Assembly (NCBI RefSeq): GCF_042646205.1
Contig: NZ_JBHRTF010000003.1
Span: forward strand, 434,001-498,000
Source of the DNA: Cellvibrio fontiphilus_A
GTDB lineage: Bacteria > Pseudomonadota > Gammaproteobacteria > Pseudomonadales > Cellvibrionaceae
Reading direction: 5' to 3'
Length of the DNA stretch: 64,000 bases
Part shown: positions 26,049 to 34,509 of the stretch, one piece after another
How positions within the stretch are numbered: position 1 is the stretch's first letter
How the letters are laid out: each line of letters starts with the position of its first letter
Notes under the pieces: generated by a model
Told to the model about the DNA's origin: nothing
Seen by the model: only the letters and a program-made list of their open reading frames with translations
The model's database searches: none
Made by a program: the position numbers and the translations under genes

Positions 26049-26821
26049 AAAATCTGGTTGTTGGTTTGGTTCAGCAAATCATTACACCGAATGCAGTTGA
26101 GGAAAATTTAGCCCGTTATGCGGCTACCTTGTCAACGCTATCTAAAAGCGTCGATCTAATTGTCCTGCCGGAGGTTTTTACCACCGGGTTTTGCGCCAAT
26201 GCGCGGCAGTACGCGGAGGTTGTGGGAGGTCGCGCCTATCAATGGATGCACCAACAGGCTCAGCAATACAATGCGGTAGTAACTGGCAGTCTGGTGGTAA
26301 AAAAGGGGGATGATTATTTCAATCGTTTGGTGTGGATGCGACCCGATGGTACCTACGAACATTACGATAAGCGCCATTTGTTTCGTATGGCGGGTGAGCA
26401 TACTCGTTATGCTATGGGACATCAGAGATTACTGGTTGAATTGCACGGTTGGCGAATACTGCCGCTAATATGCTACGACCTACGTTTCCCCGTTTGGAGT
26501 CGCAACAGAAACGATTATGATTTGGCTCTGTACGTCGCCAACTGGCCCAGTGCTCGCGCCTTACATTGGAATCGTCTTTTACAAGCGCGAGCGATTGAAA
26601 ACCTGAGCTACGTTATTGGTGTCAATCGTGTAGGTATGGATGAGGCTGATCAGCATTACGCGGGTGACTCCAGTGTTTATTCTGCTTCAGGTGATTTGAT
26701 AGCCACCAGCCAAGAGGCTGCAGTTATTGTTGTTGAGTTGTTTGCATCAGAATTACAGGCGTATCGCGAGCGTTTTCCTGCGCATTTGGATGCGGATAGT
26801 TTTGAGTTAACGGAGTTTTGA
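26045..26821 (+). CDS. Omega-amidase (nitrilase superfamily, YafV-like)
   Basis: A 258-residue carbon-nitrogen hydrolase with the complete catalytic triad: Glu43 (LPEVFTTGF), Lys109 (YDKRHLF) and Cys143 (LICYDLRFPV). The FRMAGEH and NWPSAR phrases are those of YafV-type omega-amidases, which hydrolyse 2-oxoglutaramate or 2-oxosuccinamate, by-products of transamination and methionine salvage. The GTG start overlaps the MFS gene. The pairing with a permease may mean uptake and hydrolysis of an amide, but YafV enzymes are usually metabolite-repair enzymes, so the coupling could be incidental. Confidence 0.88.
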   Translation: MKNLVVGLVQQIITPNAVEENLARYAATLSTLSKSVDLIVLPEVFTTGFCANARQYAEVVGGRAYQWMHQQAQQYNAVVTGSLVVKKGDDYFNRLVWMRPDGTYEHYDKRHLFRMAGEHTRYAMGHQRLLVELHGWRILPLICYDLRFPVWSRNRNDYDLALYVANWPSARALHWNRLLQARAIENLSYVIGVNRVGMDEADQHYAGDSSVYSASGDLIATSQEAAVIVVELFASELQAYRERFPAHLDADSFELTEF

Positions 26822-26834
26822 AGAGAGGCTGATT

Positions 26835-28907
26835 GTGAATAAACTACAACTAGAAAAATTTATAGTTTGGTTATTGCCCGTCACATTAATTGTGATCGCC
26901 ACCTTTGTTTATATTGAGGCTAATGGCCGGTTTAGTTTTTGGAGTAGAGATGCCTTGCGTGGTCTTGGCGTGTGGACACTTGCTGTATTTTTAGTGGGGG
27001 GGATAGCTCATCTTTTCTCCCCCAAAAAAACTGTGCCCGTATTTGGAATTCTGATTGGAGTATTTGTTTTTCTATCAGCTGGAGTGTCTACAGGAATTGC
27101 CGCCATTCTATTTCTGACATCCACTTTATTGACTGGATGGCTACTGCTTTGGCTATTGGATTTGCATTCGCAGTCAACCAGAATCTATGAACTATTGATA
27201 TCAGGAATTATCATTTACTTGGTTATTTTTGGGGTAATGATACATTTTGAAATTAATTACAGATTTGTTTACATACTAATTATCTTGTTACCTTTTGGCA
27301 CTTTTGGGATTCCTTCTTTACGATACACATTAGCAGAGCTAATAAAAGCCAAGTATTCCACTTATGTAACTACATGTTTATCAGTTCGTTACTGGCATTT
27401 TTTAGGATTTGTTTGGATTGCGGGTTTTGTGGCTACCTATACCTTCTTGCCTGTAGTTATGTCGGATGATAATAATTACCACTTGGCTATGTGGACTCAG
27501 CTTACCTTCCATCATCAATATTTGTTTGATGTAAATACACTTATTTGGTCAGTTTCTCCATTTTCGGTTGATTTAATACATTCAATAATTTCACTTATCG
27601 CCGGAGCTAACGCGAGACCCTCAATAAACTTAATTTTCTACTTCCTCGTGTTAGCGGGTATGTGGACTATGTTAGGTGTGTTTAATCTTGCATCTGCTGG
27701 CCGGTTACTTGTTTTAGGATTGTTTGCAAGTACGCCGATGCTAGCTAACTTATTGCTCAGTTTGCAGACTGACTTATTTCTTGCTGTGCTCGCAGTTGGT
27801 GGTGGTTTGATTTTATTTGATAGCTTGCGACCTGCAACAAATAAGGTTCTATTTACTTTACTAATAGGTTGCTTGTTAGTTGCCACTAAACTTCCTGCTG
27901 CGATATTGGCAGTAGGTTTATTCATCTCACTAGTATTGACTAACTACATATTTAAAAATCCGTTTCCTTTTCGGACTCTCTTGGGATGGCGTGCTTTAAC
28001 ACTTTTTGGTTTGGGTGGATTTGTGGCTCTTCATTCTTATGTGGTAGCTTTTGTTGTCACGAAAAACCCTGTATTCCCTCTCTACAATGCTATTTTTAAA
28101 TCGCCTTTTTATCCAGAGGAGAATTTTAAGGATGGTCTTTACACTAAAGGAGCGTCCTTCGATGCTTATTGGGGGCTGTTTTTCGATTCACAATCCTATT
28201 TTGAGTCTCCCGCAGATTTCGTGGGCGGGTTCCAGTATTTGTTCTTATTGCCTTTAGCAATCATTCTGTTAGCTGTGAAAAAAGATGCTCGTAAATGGTT
28301 GGCATTATGCATACCTATACTGCTATATGCAGGTCTTATGTTCTACATGATGCAGTACTTGCGCTATATGTTCGCTATTCTTCCTTTGGCTTCAGTATTA
28401 ATCGGTTACTTGTTAGTTACTTCTCATCATAAGGTTTTATTGAGTGGGGTGTTTTTTTTATACATGCTTATAAATCTTTGGTTTATTCCCGGTGTTTCGT
28501 GGAATTTTTTTATGAATAATATGAATAATTATTCTGTTGATAAGAAAAATGAAATCCTTTCCAGATCAAATCCTGAAATTTTAATGAATGAATATGTTAA
28601 TAATAAATACGGTATTAAAAATGTACTGTTTGATATGTCTCGTTCTAATGGCGCAACGCTGGCTGGAACTCCATTTTATTTGAGTTGGTGCGCTCCAATT
28701 CACTTAAGGTCAGCTATTCAATGGCAAACCGATCAGGATGTTTTATCTTTTTTTAAAGCTAATGATATAGAACTGATTTATTGGTATAAACCGCTTGCGC
28801 ACCATGATGATAGCATGCGCAAAATTATCAAAACTGTACTAGATAAATATGCTTTCGTTGAAAAAGAGGTTGGCGATCTTGTTTTATACAGAGTTGTCTT
28901 ACATTAA
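26835..28907 (+). CDS. Large polytopic membrane protein, possible GT-C glycosyltransferase
   Basis: I do not recognise this 690-residue protein with certainty. It starts at GTG 26835 with AGAGAGG upstream and has about 12-14 hydrophobic segments up to residue about 560. A charged, mostly soluble C-terminus of about 130 residues follows. The first large outside loop holds SDDNNYHLAMW (Asp211, Asp212, His216), which resembles the acidic loop motif of GT-C enzymes that use lipid-linked sugars. The gene is visibly richer in A and T than its neighbours and uses TTA, AAT and ATA codons more freely. It lies 13 bases after the omega-amidase and ends three bases before an AT-rich run into the nucleotidase. 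Polymerase or ligase activity is equally possible. Confidence 0.6.
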   Translation: MNKLQLEKFIVWLLPVTLIVIATFVYIEANGRFSFWSRDALRGLGVWTLAVFLVGGIAHLFSPKKTVPVFGILIGVFVFLSAGVSTGIAAILFLTSTLLTGWLLLWLLDLHSQSTRIYELLISGIIIYLVIFGVMIHFEINYRFVYILIILLPFGTFGIPSLRYTLAELIKAKYSTYVTTCLSVRYWHFLGFVWIAGFVATYTFLPVVMSDDNNYHLAMWTQLTFHHQYLFDVNTLIWSVSPFSVDLIHSIISLIAGANARPSINLIFYFLVLAGMWTMLGVFNLASAGRLLVLGLFASTPMLANLLLSLQTDLFLAVLAVGGGLILFDSLRPATNKVLFTLLIGCLLVATKLPAAILAVGLFISLVLTNYIFKNPFPFRTLLGWRALTLFGLGGFVALHSYVVAFVVTKNPVFPLYNAIFKSPFYPEENFKDGLYTKGASFDAYWGLFFDSQSYFESPADFVGGFQYLFLLPLAIILLAVKKDARKWLALCIPILLYAGLMFYMMQYLRYMFAILPLASVLIGYLLVTSHHKVLLSGVFFLYMLINLWFIPGVSWNFFMNNMNNYSVDKKNEILSRSNPEILMNEYVNNKYGIKNVLFDMSRSNGATLAGTPFYLSWCAPIHLRSAIQWQTDQDVLSFFKANDIELIYWYKPLAHHDDSMRKIIKTVLDKYAFVEKEVGDLVLYRVVLH

Positions 28908-28958
28908 GTTGTGATTTATTTCATTAGCAGTTCTATCTTATTGTGTGTGGAGGTAGTT

Positions 28959-29858
28959 ATGTCGAGTGGTTTCGGTGAAAAACTAGTAATTGCTATATCT
29001 TCACGCGCTTTGTTTAACCTCGATGAAAGTCATCAGGTTTACATCAACAATGGATTGGAAGCTTATGCCAAATATCAGATTGAACATGAGGATGAAGTCT
29101 TATTGCCTGGCGATGCCTTTCCTATGGTGAAAAAACTGCTTCGGTTGAATGAGAGACTGGGTGGTGAGCCTCGGGTTGAGGTTATTTTATTATCGCGCAA
29201 TAGTGCTGATACCGGTCTACGAGTCTTTAACTCCATTCAGCACTATGGGCTAACTATCAGCCGCGCCGCTTTTAGTGGTGGCACATCACCTTATCGGTAT
29301 GCATCGGCATTTGGGTGTCATTTGTTTCTCTCTACAGAACCCGACGATGTGCGTCAGGCTTTGGATCATGGAATGGCGGCGGCAACGTTGATTGCCTCCA
29401 AGGCGCAAGTGGAAAATGAAGAAGAACTGCGTTTTGCTTTTGACGGTGATGCGGTTCTTTTCTCAGACGAAGCAGAGCAGGTCTATAAGTTGCAGGGTCT
29501 TTCTGCATTTACTGAAAGCGAAAAAGCTTCTGCTAAAGAGCCTCTCAGCGGTGGACCTTTCAAGCAGTTTTTGTTTGCGCTGCATCGGTTACAAGCAGAG
29601 TTTGGCGAGAATTGCCCCATACGTACCGCTTTAGTGACTGCGCGCTCGGCTCCGGCACACGAGCGCGTGATTCGCACTTTGCGGGCTTGGAATATTCGTA
29701 TTGATGAATCCTTATTTTTGGGTGGACTCGCAAAGGGTGCTTTCCTCAAGGCTTACGGAGCGGATGTCTTTTTTGACGATCAAAAAATGCACTGCGAGTC
29801 TGCGCGGGAGCATGTGTCGACTTGGCATGTGCCTCACGGTATTGCTAATCGCACCTAG
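28959..29858 (+). CDS. 5'-nucleotidase (cytosolic NT5C1-like family)
   Basis: The start is ATG 28959 with GGAGG six bases upstream, giving 299 residues. The pattern LVIAISSRALFNLDESH near the start replaces the usual HAD DxD with the SRALFD-type motif of the NT5C1 family. EVILLSRNSADTGLRVFNSI, RAAFSGGTSPYRY and LFLSTEPDDVRQAL follow, then VLFSDEAE and FFDDQKMHCE near the end. These match bacterial 5'-nucleotidases related to animal cytosolic NT5C1A, which release nucleosides from AMP. Physiological substrate here is unknown. It stands apart, with about 300 bases before cysB. Confidence 0.88.
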   Translation: MSSGFGEKLVIAISSRALFNLDESHQVYINNGLEAYAKYQIEHEDEVLLPGDAFPMVKKLLRLNERLGGEPRVEVILLSRNSADTGLRVFNSIQHYGLTISRAAFSGGTSPYRYASAFGCHLFLSTEPDDVRQALDHGMAAATLIASKAQVENEEELRFAFDGDAVLFSDEAEQVYKLQGLSAFTESEKASAKEPLSGGPFKQFLFALHRLQAEFGENCPIRTALVTARSAPAHERVIRTLRAWNIRIDESLFLGGLAKGAFLKAYGADVFFDDQKMHCESAREHVSTWHVPHGIANRT

Positions 29859-30154
29859 GTGGCATTCTCTATTGTGGAGGCTCATATAGCCGATTGATGA
29901 TGTTTTACTCTCAATTTTTCTACTTTTTGTAATATTAAGTCGTTAGTCGCTTTGCATTTGGTAGATATAGTCTAAAGTTGTAAAAAAGACCCGGTTGGTG
30001 TTAGAGATTAATAATGCTCTTCGGGTAGTCAGCCTCGTTTATTCTTTTAGCAAATAAAAATATTTTGGTTTATAACCTTGGGTGCTCTCAAGGGGTACAT
30101 ACTATAGATGTCGCTATTGCGATGTCCCCAGTGAGTGGGCCAATCGGAGGGCTT

Positions 30155-31129
30155 ATGAAGCTGCAACAACTGCGTTACATATGGGAAGTGGCACATCATG
30201 ATTTGAATGTGTCCGCCACTGCCCAGAGCCTTTATACATCCCAACCCGGCATCAGTAAGCAGATACGTTTACTCGAGGATGAGCTGGGTGTTGAAATATT
30301 TTCCCGGAGTGGCAAACATCTAACGCGTATTACTCCTGCAGGTGAAGCAATTTTGAAAACAGCAGGAGAAATCCTGCGAAAAGTTGAGAGCATCAAGCAG
30401 GTTGCGCAGGAGTTTAGCAATGAACGCAAAGGTACGCTGACTTTGGCGACAACACATACGCAAGCCCGATATGCGTTGCCCCCTGTAATTGGCTCATTTA
30501 TAAAGCAGTACCCAGAAGTAGCCCTACATATGCATCAGGGGACGCCAATGCAGATATCTGAAATGGCTGCTGATGGTACGGTTGATTTTGCGATTGCTAC
30601 TGAAGCTATGGAGTTATTCAGTGACTTGATCATGATGCCTTGCTATCGCTGGAATCGAAGTATTGTCGTTCCTAAAAATCATCCACTTGCACAAGTTTCG
30701 CATCTTACCTTGGAGGAGGTCGCCAAGTATCCAATCGTTACTTACGTGTTTGGTTTTACCGGTCGCTCCAAGCTTGATGAGGCTTTTATTAATCGTGGCT
30801 TGGCGCCAAAAGTTGTTTTTACCGCAGCTGATGCCGATGTTATTAAAACCTATGTGCGCCTGGGCTTAGGGGTAGGGATCATAGCTAGCATGGCTTATAG
30901 CGACGCTGCCGATACTGATCTCGTAGCATTGGATGCAAGTCATTTATTTGAAGACAGTGTGACTAAAATTGGTTTCCGGCGCGGTACTTTTTTGCGTGGT
31001 TTCATGTACGACTTTATAGAGAAGTTTGCCCCGCATCTCACGAAAGATATTATTAATGAGGCGTTTAACAGGCATTCCCGTGCAGAACTGGATGAATTAT
31101 TCGAGCACATTAATATTCCCCGCCATTAA
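30155..31129 (+). CDS. cysB: HTH-type transcriptional regulator CysB
   Basis: Start at ATG 30155 (CGGAGG upstream) gives 324 residues, identical in length to E. coli CysB. An N-terminal LysR winged helix (about 1-60; MKLQQLRYIWEVAHHDLNVS, TSQPGISKQIRLLEDELG) is followed by the effector domain, where TLATTHTQARY carries the Thr/Gln residues that bind sulfate in CysB. It activates sulfur-assimilation genes with N-acetylserine as inducer; cysDN at 12.9 kb is a probable target. The gene is alone, and a terminator follows directly. The upstream region has CCTTG...CAAGG inverted arms (30076-30093) that could be an autoregulatory site. Confidence 0.95.
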   Translation: MKLQQLRYIWEVAHHDLNVSATAQSLYTSQPGISKQIRLLEDELGVEIFSRSGKHLTRITPAGEAILKTAGEILRKVESIKQVAQEFSNERKGTLTLATTHTQARYALPPVIGSFIKQYPEVALHMHQGTPMQISEMAADGTVDFAIATEAMELFSDLIMMPCYRWNRSIVVPKNHPLAQVSHLTLEEVAKYPIVTYVFGFTGRSKLDEAFINRGLAPKVVFTAADADVIKTYVRLGLGVGIIASMAYSDAADTDLVALDASHLFEDSVTKIGFRRGTFLRGFMYDFIEKFAPHLTKDIINEAFNRHSRAELDELFEHINIPRH

Positions 31130-31144
31130 TTCTAATCCAAACTC

Positions 31145-31181
31145 AAAATGCCAGTCGGTTATGCTGACTGGCATTTTTTTT
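31145..31181 (+). terminator. Intrinsic terminator after cysB
   Basis: A 12-bp stem AAAATGCCAGTC/GACTGGCATTTT around a nine-base loop, followed by a run of eight T, 15 bases after the cysB stop. Confidence 0.88.
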
Positions 31182-31360
31182 ACTTAAATTGTCGGCCCAT
31201 TTACATGTGTTGTGAGATTAAGTTCTATTTTTGTGGTTTTGTGAGAAATGTCTTACAGCTTGGATAGTTAATATCTTCTGGTTGCCTAAGTGCTAGCAAT
31301 ATACCTTGTGTTTGCATGCAATAAGGTGTGCTATCACAATTAACGTTAAAGGGAGTTTTT

Positions 31361-31669
31361 ATGAAAAAACTTATGTCTATATTGTCTGTTGTCACTTTGG
31401 GTTTGGCTGCCAGTTTTGCTGTTGCAGTCGAGCCGTCTCCCAATCCCGTTGTAAAGGCTGAGGTTGTTGCGCAGCAGGGGGCTATAAATATCAACACTGC
31501 CGATGTGGCTGAGCTGACAAAGCTAAAGGGGATTGGCATCAAAAAAGCTGAGGCAATTATTGCTTGGCGTGAAGCCAATGGCGACTTCAAAAGTGTTGAC
31601 CAGTTAATTGAGGTAAAAGGTATAGGTGAGGCAACGTTGATGCAAAATAGGGAAAATATTCGTATTTAA
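31361..31669 (+). CDS. ComEA-like helix-hairpin-helix exported protein
   Basis: With ATG 31361 (GGGAG upstream) the protein has 102 residues. A signal peptide (MKKLMSILSVVTLGLAASFAVAVE) is followed by a ComEA-type double helix-hairpin-helix domain: AININTADVAELTKLKGIGIKKAEAIIAWREANG and FKSVDQLIEVKGIGEATL. Such proteins bind double-stranded DNA in the periplasm and in naturally competent gammaproteobacteria pull DNA across the outer membrane. Whether this organism is competent cannot be told from the window; many non-competent relatives keep this gene. Monocistronic with its own terminator. Confidence 0.9.
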   Translation: MKKLMSILSVVTLGLAASFAVAVEPSPNPVVKAEVVAQQGAININTADVAELTKLKGIGIKKAEAIIAWREANGDFKSVDQLIEVKGIGEATLMQNRENIRI

Positions 31670-31736
31670 TCAGCTGTGCGTGCCTGTATCGCAGGCTGAG
31701 CAATGAACTTTCCAGCATTTTTTGTTTTAATGGCAG

Positions 31737-31760
31737 CCCGGCTTAAAAGCCGGGTTTTTT
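31737..31760 (+). terminator. Intrinsic terminator after the ComEA-like gene
   Basis: CCCGGCTT and AAGCCGGG form a tight GC-rich hairpin followed by six T, directly before the pyrF gene. Confidence 0.85.
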
Positions 31761-31780
31761 GTTTTCTGTGAGGTTAAAAA

Positions 31781-32488
31781 ATGTCCACATTCGATCCGAA
31801 AGTTGTAGTTGCTATGGATTTTGATAACGCCGAACAGTGTATTGCCATGGCTGAGCGTTTGCCGCCCCAGTATTGCCGGCTAAAAGTTGGCAAGGAATTA
31901 TTTACTGCCTGCGGCCCTAAGATTGTCGAGCGGCTTATGATGCTTGGGTTTGAAATATTTTTGGATCTCAAGTTTCACGATATACCCAATACTACGGCGA
32001 AGGCAGTAAAAGCAGCTGCCGAGTTGGGGGTTTGGATGGTGAATGTTCATGCGTCAGGTGGAGAGCGTATGATGGGCGCTGCGCGTGAAGTTTTGGAGCA
32101 GAGAGCCGGCAAGCGCCCACTATTGATTGCTGTAACAGTATTGACCAGTATGGAAACAGCCGATCTTGTGGATGTTGGTATTAATGACTCGCCGCAAAAT
32201 CAGGTTATGCGCTTGGCTGCCTTGACTCAGCGCTGTGGCCTTGATGGTATAGTTTGCTCTGCTCAGGAAGCGAGTCTCATGCGATCCAATTTTGGTTCGA
32301 ACTTTTGTTTGGTTACACCCGGTATCCGTTTGAATTCATCGCCAGTTGATGATCAGCGAAGAACAATGACTCCTTCGGCGGCCATCCATGCAGGAAGTAG
32401 TTATCTTGTCATTGGTCGACCCATCACCCATGCGCCTGATCCAGTCGCAGTTTGTCAGTCGATAATCAGTAGTATTCAGACTGTGTGA
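31781..32488 (+). CDS. pyrF: Orotidine 5'-phosphate decarboxylase PyrF
   Basis: A 235-residue TIM-barrel enzyme that makes UMP from OMP. The catalytic Asp-Lys network is in FLDLKFHDIPNT. Phosphate-binding parts are VTPGIRLN and SYLVIGRPIT near the end. The start ATG 31781 follows the terminator of the previous gene by 20 bases, so its promoter must overlap that hairpin or transcription must leak through. cmk is 27 bases downstream, which joins two pyrimidine genes. In Pseudomonas pyrF sits on the far side of ihfB; here it precedes cmk. Confidence 0.96.
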   Translation: MSTFDPKVVVAMDFDNAEQCIAMAERLPPQYCRLKVGKELFTACGPKIVERLMMLGFEIFLDLKFHDIPNTTAKAVKAAAELGVWMVNVHASGGERMMGAAREVLEQRAGKRPLLIAVTVLTSMETADLVDVGINDSPQNQVMRLAALTQRCGLDGIVCSAQEASLMRSNFGSNFCLVTPGIRLNSSPVDDQRRTMTPSAAIHAGSSYLVIGRPITHAPDPVAVCQSIISSIQTV

Positions 32489-32515
32489 TATTCAACTTCC
32501 ATTACAGGTTTTCAG

Positions 32516-33187
32516 ATGAGTTCAAGTGAGCCGGTTGTAATTACTATTGATGGTCCGAGTGGGGCAGGCAAAGGAACTCTTAGCCAAATGTTGGCCCGGC
32601 ACACTGGATACCATTTATTAGACAGTGGAGCTTTGTATCGTTTAGTTGCTCTTGCTGCGTTAAATGTAGGTGCTGATTTAAATGATCAACATCAAATGGC
32701 AAAAATTGCATCGGAGTTGGATGTAATATTTAACGTTGATGCTGGATCAACCCAAATACTATTGGGTGGTCGTGATGTCACAAATAATATCCGCCATGAA
32801 ACTGTCAGTATGTCTGCATCGCAGATTGCTGCCTATCCATCGGTTCGCGTGGCATTGCTACAACGGCAGCGTGAATTTGCCAAGCTCCCGGGGTTGATCG
32901 CTGATGGTAGGGATATGGGGACGACTGTTTTTCCTCACGCACAAACAAAAATATTCCTGACAGCCAGTCCAGAGGCGAGGGCGCAGAGGCGCTACAAGCA
33001 GCTTGCGGCCAAGGGTGAGGCTGTGGATATGGACATGCTTATCAAAGATATATCTGAGCGTGATGAGCGTGATTCAAACCGCAGTGTTTCACCTTTAAGA
33101 CCTGCAGAAGATGCGGTAATTATAGACAGTACTTCAATGGCTATTGATGAGGTTTTTGCCAAAATATTGACTGCTGTTAAACAATAG
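32516..33187 (+). CDS. cmk: Cytidylate kinase Cmk
   Basis: This 223-residue nucleoside monophosphate kinase phosphorylates CMP and dCMP. The P-loop is IDGPSGAGKGT (residues 11-21). LLDSGALYRLVALAA and IADGRDMGTTVFP bind the monophosphate, and RAQRRYKQLAAKGE plus ERDERDSNRSVSPL form the lid. In most gammaproteobacteria cmk lies between aroA and rpsA. Here pyrF is upstream and galU separates it from rpsA, while aroA is missing from the neighbourhood. Confidence 0.96.
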   Translation: MSSSEPVVITIDGPSGAGKGTLSQMLARHTGYHLLDSGALYRLVALAALNVGADLNDQHQMAKIASELDVIFNVDAGSTQILLGGRDVTNNIRHETVSMSASQIAAYPSVRVALLQRQREFAKLPGLIADGRDMGTTVFPHAQTKIFLTASPEARAQRRYKQLAAKGEAVDMDMLIKDISERDERDSNRSVSPLRPAEDAVIIDSTSMAIDEVFAKILTAVKQ

Positions 33188-33315
33188 AGCGTGCGCTCGA
33201 CTTTCTGTCAATAAATAGCAAGAATTTACTGCTAAATTGAAATAAAAAACCAGCTAAGTGGCTGTTGTCTAAAGTGAGTCAGCGGCCTTATACATACAAT
33301 TTCAAGGATATTAAT

Positions 33316-34209
33316 ATGCAAGTAAAAAAAGCGGTTATTCCTGTTGCGGGTCTTGGTACTCGTATGTTGCCTGCTACTAAAGCGATTCCCAAGGAAATGT
33401 TGCCAGTGGTTGATAAGCCGCTAATTCAGTATGTAATTGAAGAGGCTGCTGCTGCTGGTATCAAAGAGATCGTGCTTGTCACTCATGCCAGTAAAAATGC
33501 AATCGAAAACCACTTTGATACCAGCTTTGAGTTAGAGGCCCAGCTGGAGGCTCGTTTAAAGCGTTCTTTACTTGCTGAGGTGCGATCAATAACGCCGCCA
33601 GGCTTGACGGTGATTTCTGTGCGTCAAGCGGAGGCCAAAGGACTTGGACATGCCATTCTTTGCGCCAAGTCTGTTGTCGGTGATGAGCCTTTTGCGGTGC
33701 TTTTGCCTGATGTGCTGGTGGATAATGCGGAGTGTAATCTCAAGCAAGAAAACCTTGCAGGCATGACCCGTCGTTTTGAAGAAACTGGATTTAGTCAGAT
33801 CCTTGTTGAGCGCGTCCCTCATGATCAAGTCGATAAATATGGTGTGGTAGATTGTTCTGGTGCTGAAATTCCTGCTGGTAAGACTGCGCCTATTCGTGCA
33901 ATGGTGGAGAAGCCGCCGGTTGATGATGCTCCTTCCGATATGGCAATTGTTGGGCGTTATGTGCTTTCCCGCACTGTGTGGGACTTGTTGGGTAAGACTA
34001 TGCCTGGTGCAGGTGGTGAAATTCAATTGACTGATGCTTTGGATGCACTTTTGAAGTTAGAGACTGTTGAAGCCTATCAATTGGTAGGTCGAAGCCATGA
34101 TTGCGGAACAAAACTTGGATACTTGGCTGCCAACGTCATTTACGGTGAGCGCCATTCCGAGGTGGGCCCTAAATTCAAGGCTTTTTTGGCTGATCGCAAC
34201 AAAAGCTGA
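33316..34209 (+). CDS. galU: UTP-glucose-1-phosphate uridylyltransferase GalU
   Basis: Start at ATG 33316 (AAGGA upstream) gives 297 residues. The nucleotidyltransferase signature is AVIPVAGLGTRMLPATKAIPKEMLP, split across the N-terminus, with VDKPLIQYVIEEA after it. Other GalU marks are VRQAEAKGLGHAIL, FAVLLPDVLVD and the C-terminal SHDCGTKLGYLAANV. It makes UDP-glucose for envelope sugars and for trehalose or exopolysaccharide. Its place between cmk and rpsA is unusual. An in-frame ATG-less extension to 33265 is unlikely. Confidence 0.95.
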   Translation: MQVKKAVIPVAGLGTRMLPATKAIPKEMLPVVDKPLIQYVIEEAAAAGIKEIVLVTHASKNAIENHFDTSFELEAQLEARLKRSLLAEVRSITPPGLTVISVRQAEAKGLGHAILCAKSVVGDEPFAVLLPDVLVDNAECNLKQENLAGMTRRFEETGFSQILVERVPHDQVDKYGVVDCSGAEIPAGKTAPIRAMVEKPPVDDAPSDMAIVGRYVLSRTVWDLLGKTMPGAGGEIQLTDALDALLKLETVEAYQLVGRSHDCGTKLGYLAANVIYGERHSEVGPKFKAFLADRNKS

Positions 34210-34295
34210 TTTGGCTCATGGGGTGGTTGTTGATTTCTATTTCCCAATAGGTGCTATGGGCTGTTCAACCCTCGGTATTCAACTTGCTGAGTTGA

Positions 34296-34324
34296 TTGAA
34301 AAATATTGCTCTTTCTGGTAAGGT
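34296..34324 (+). promoter_or_regulatory. Candidate rpsA promoter with GC-rich discriminator
   Basis: TTGAAA (34296-34301), a 17-base spacer and TAAGGT (34319-34324) with an extended TGG in front. The next bases, CTCGCGCC, are GC-rich, as at ribosomal promoters under stringent control. A leader of about 180 bases would precede rpsA. Confidence 0.55.
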
Positions 34325-34436
34325 CTCGCGCCTGCTAAATTTGCGACTTTGTGATTTCAGTCATTAACAACATTCTTGGCAGTAGTGGATGTCGTCAAAC
34401 CCAGCCTGAGGGGGCTTTCACTTTACTTTAATTGAC

Positions 34437-34489
34437 CCGCATGACTGGCCATGCGGAAAAGACAGGGTGTAGTTGTTGACGCCTGTGTC
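34437..34489 (+). promoter_or_regulatory. Structured rpsA leader (two hairpins)
   Basis: Just before rpsA, CCGCATG pairs with CATGCGG (34437-34456) and ACAGG with CCTGT (34462-34486). The AGGT ribosome-binding site follows at 34500. In enterobacteria, S1 represses its own translation through a folded leader of this kind; here the same role is inferred from position and structure only. Confidence 0.45.
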
Positions 34490-34509
34490 TCTACTTTATA
34501 GGTAATACG

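Noticed and set aside
34097..34321. Open frame overlapping the end of galU and the gap before rpsA
   Set aside because: Wrong frame inside galU, and it would cover the rpsA promoter; no family resemblance.
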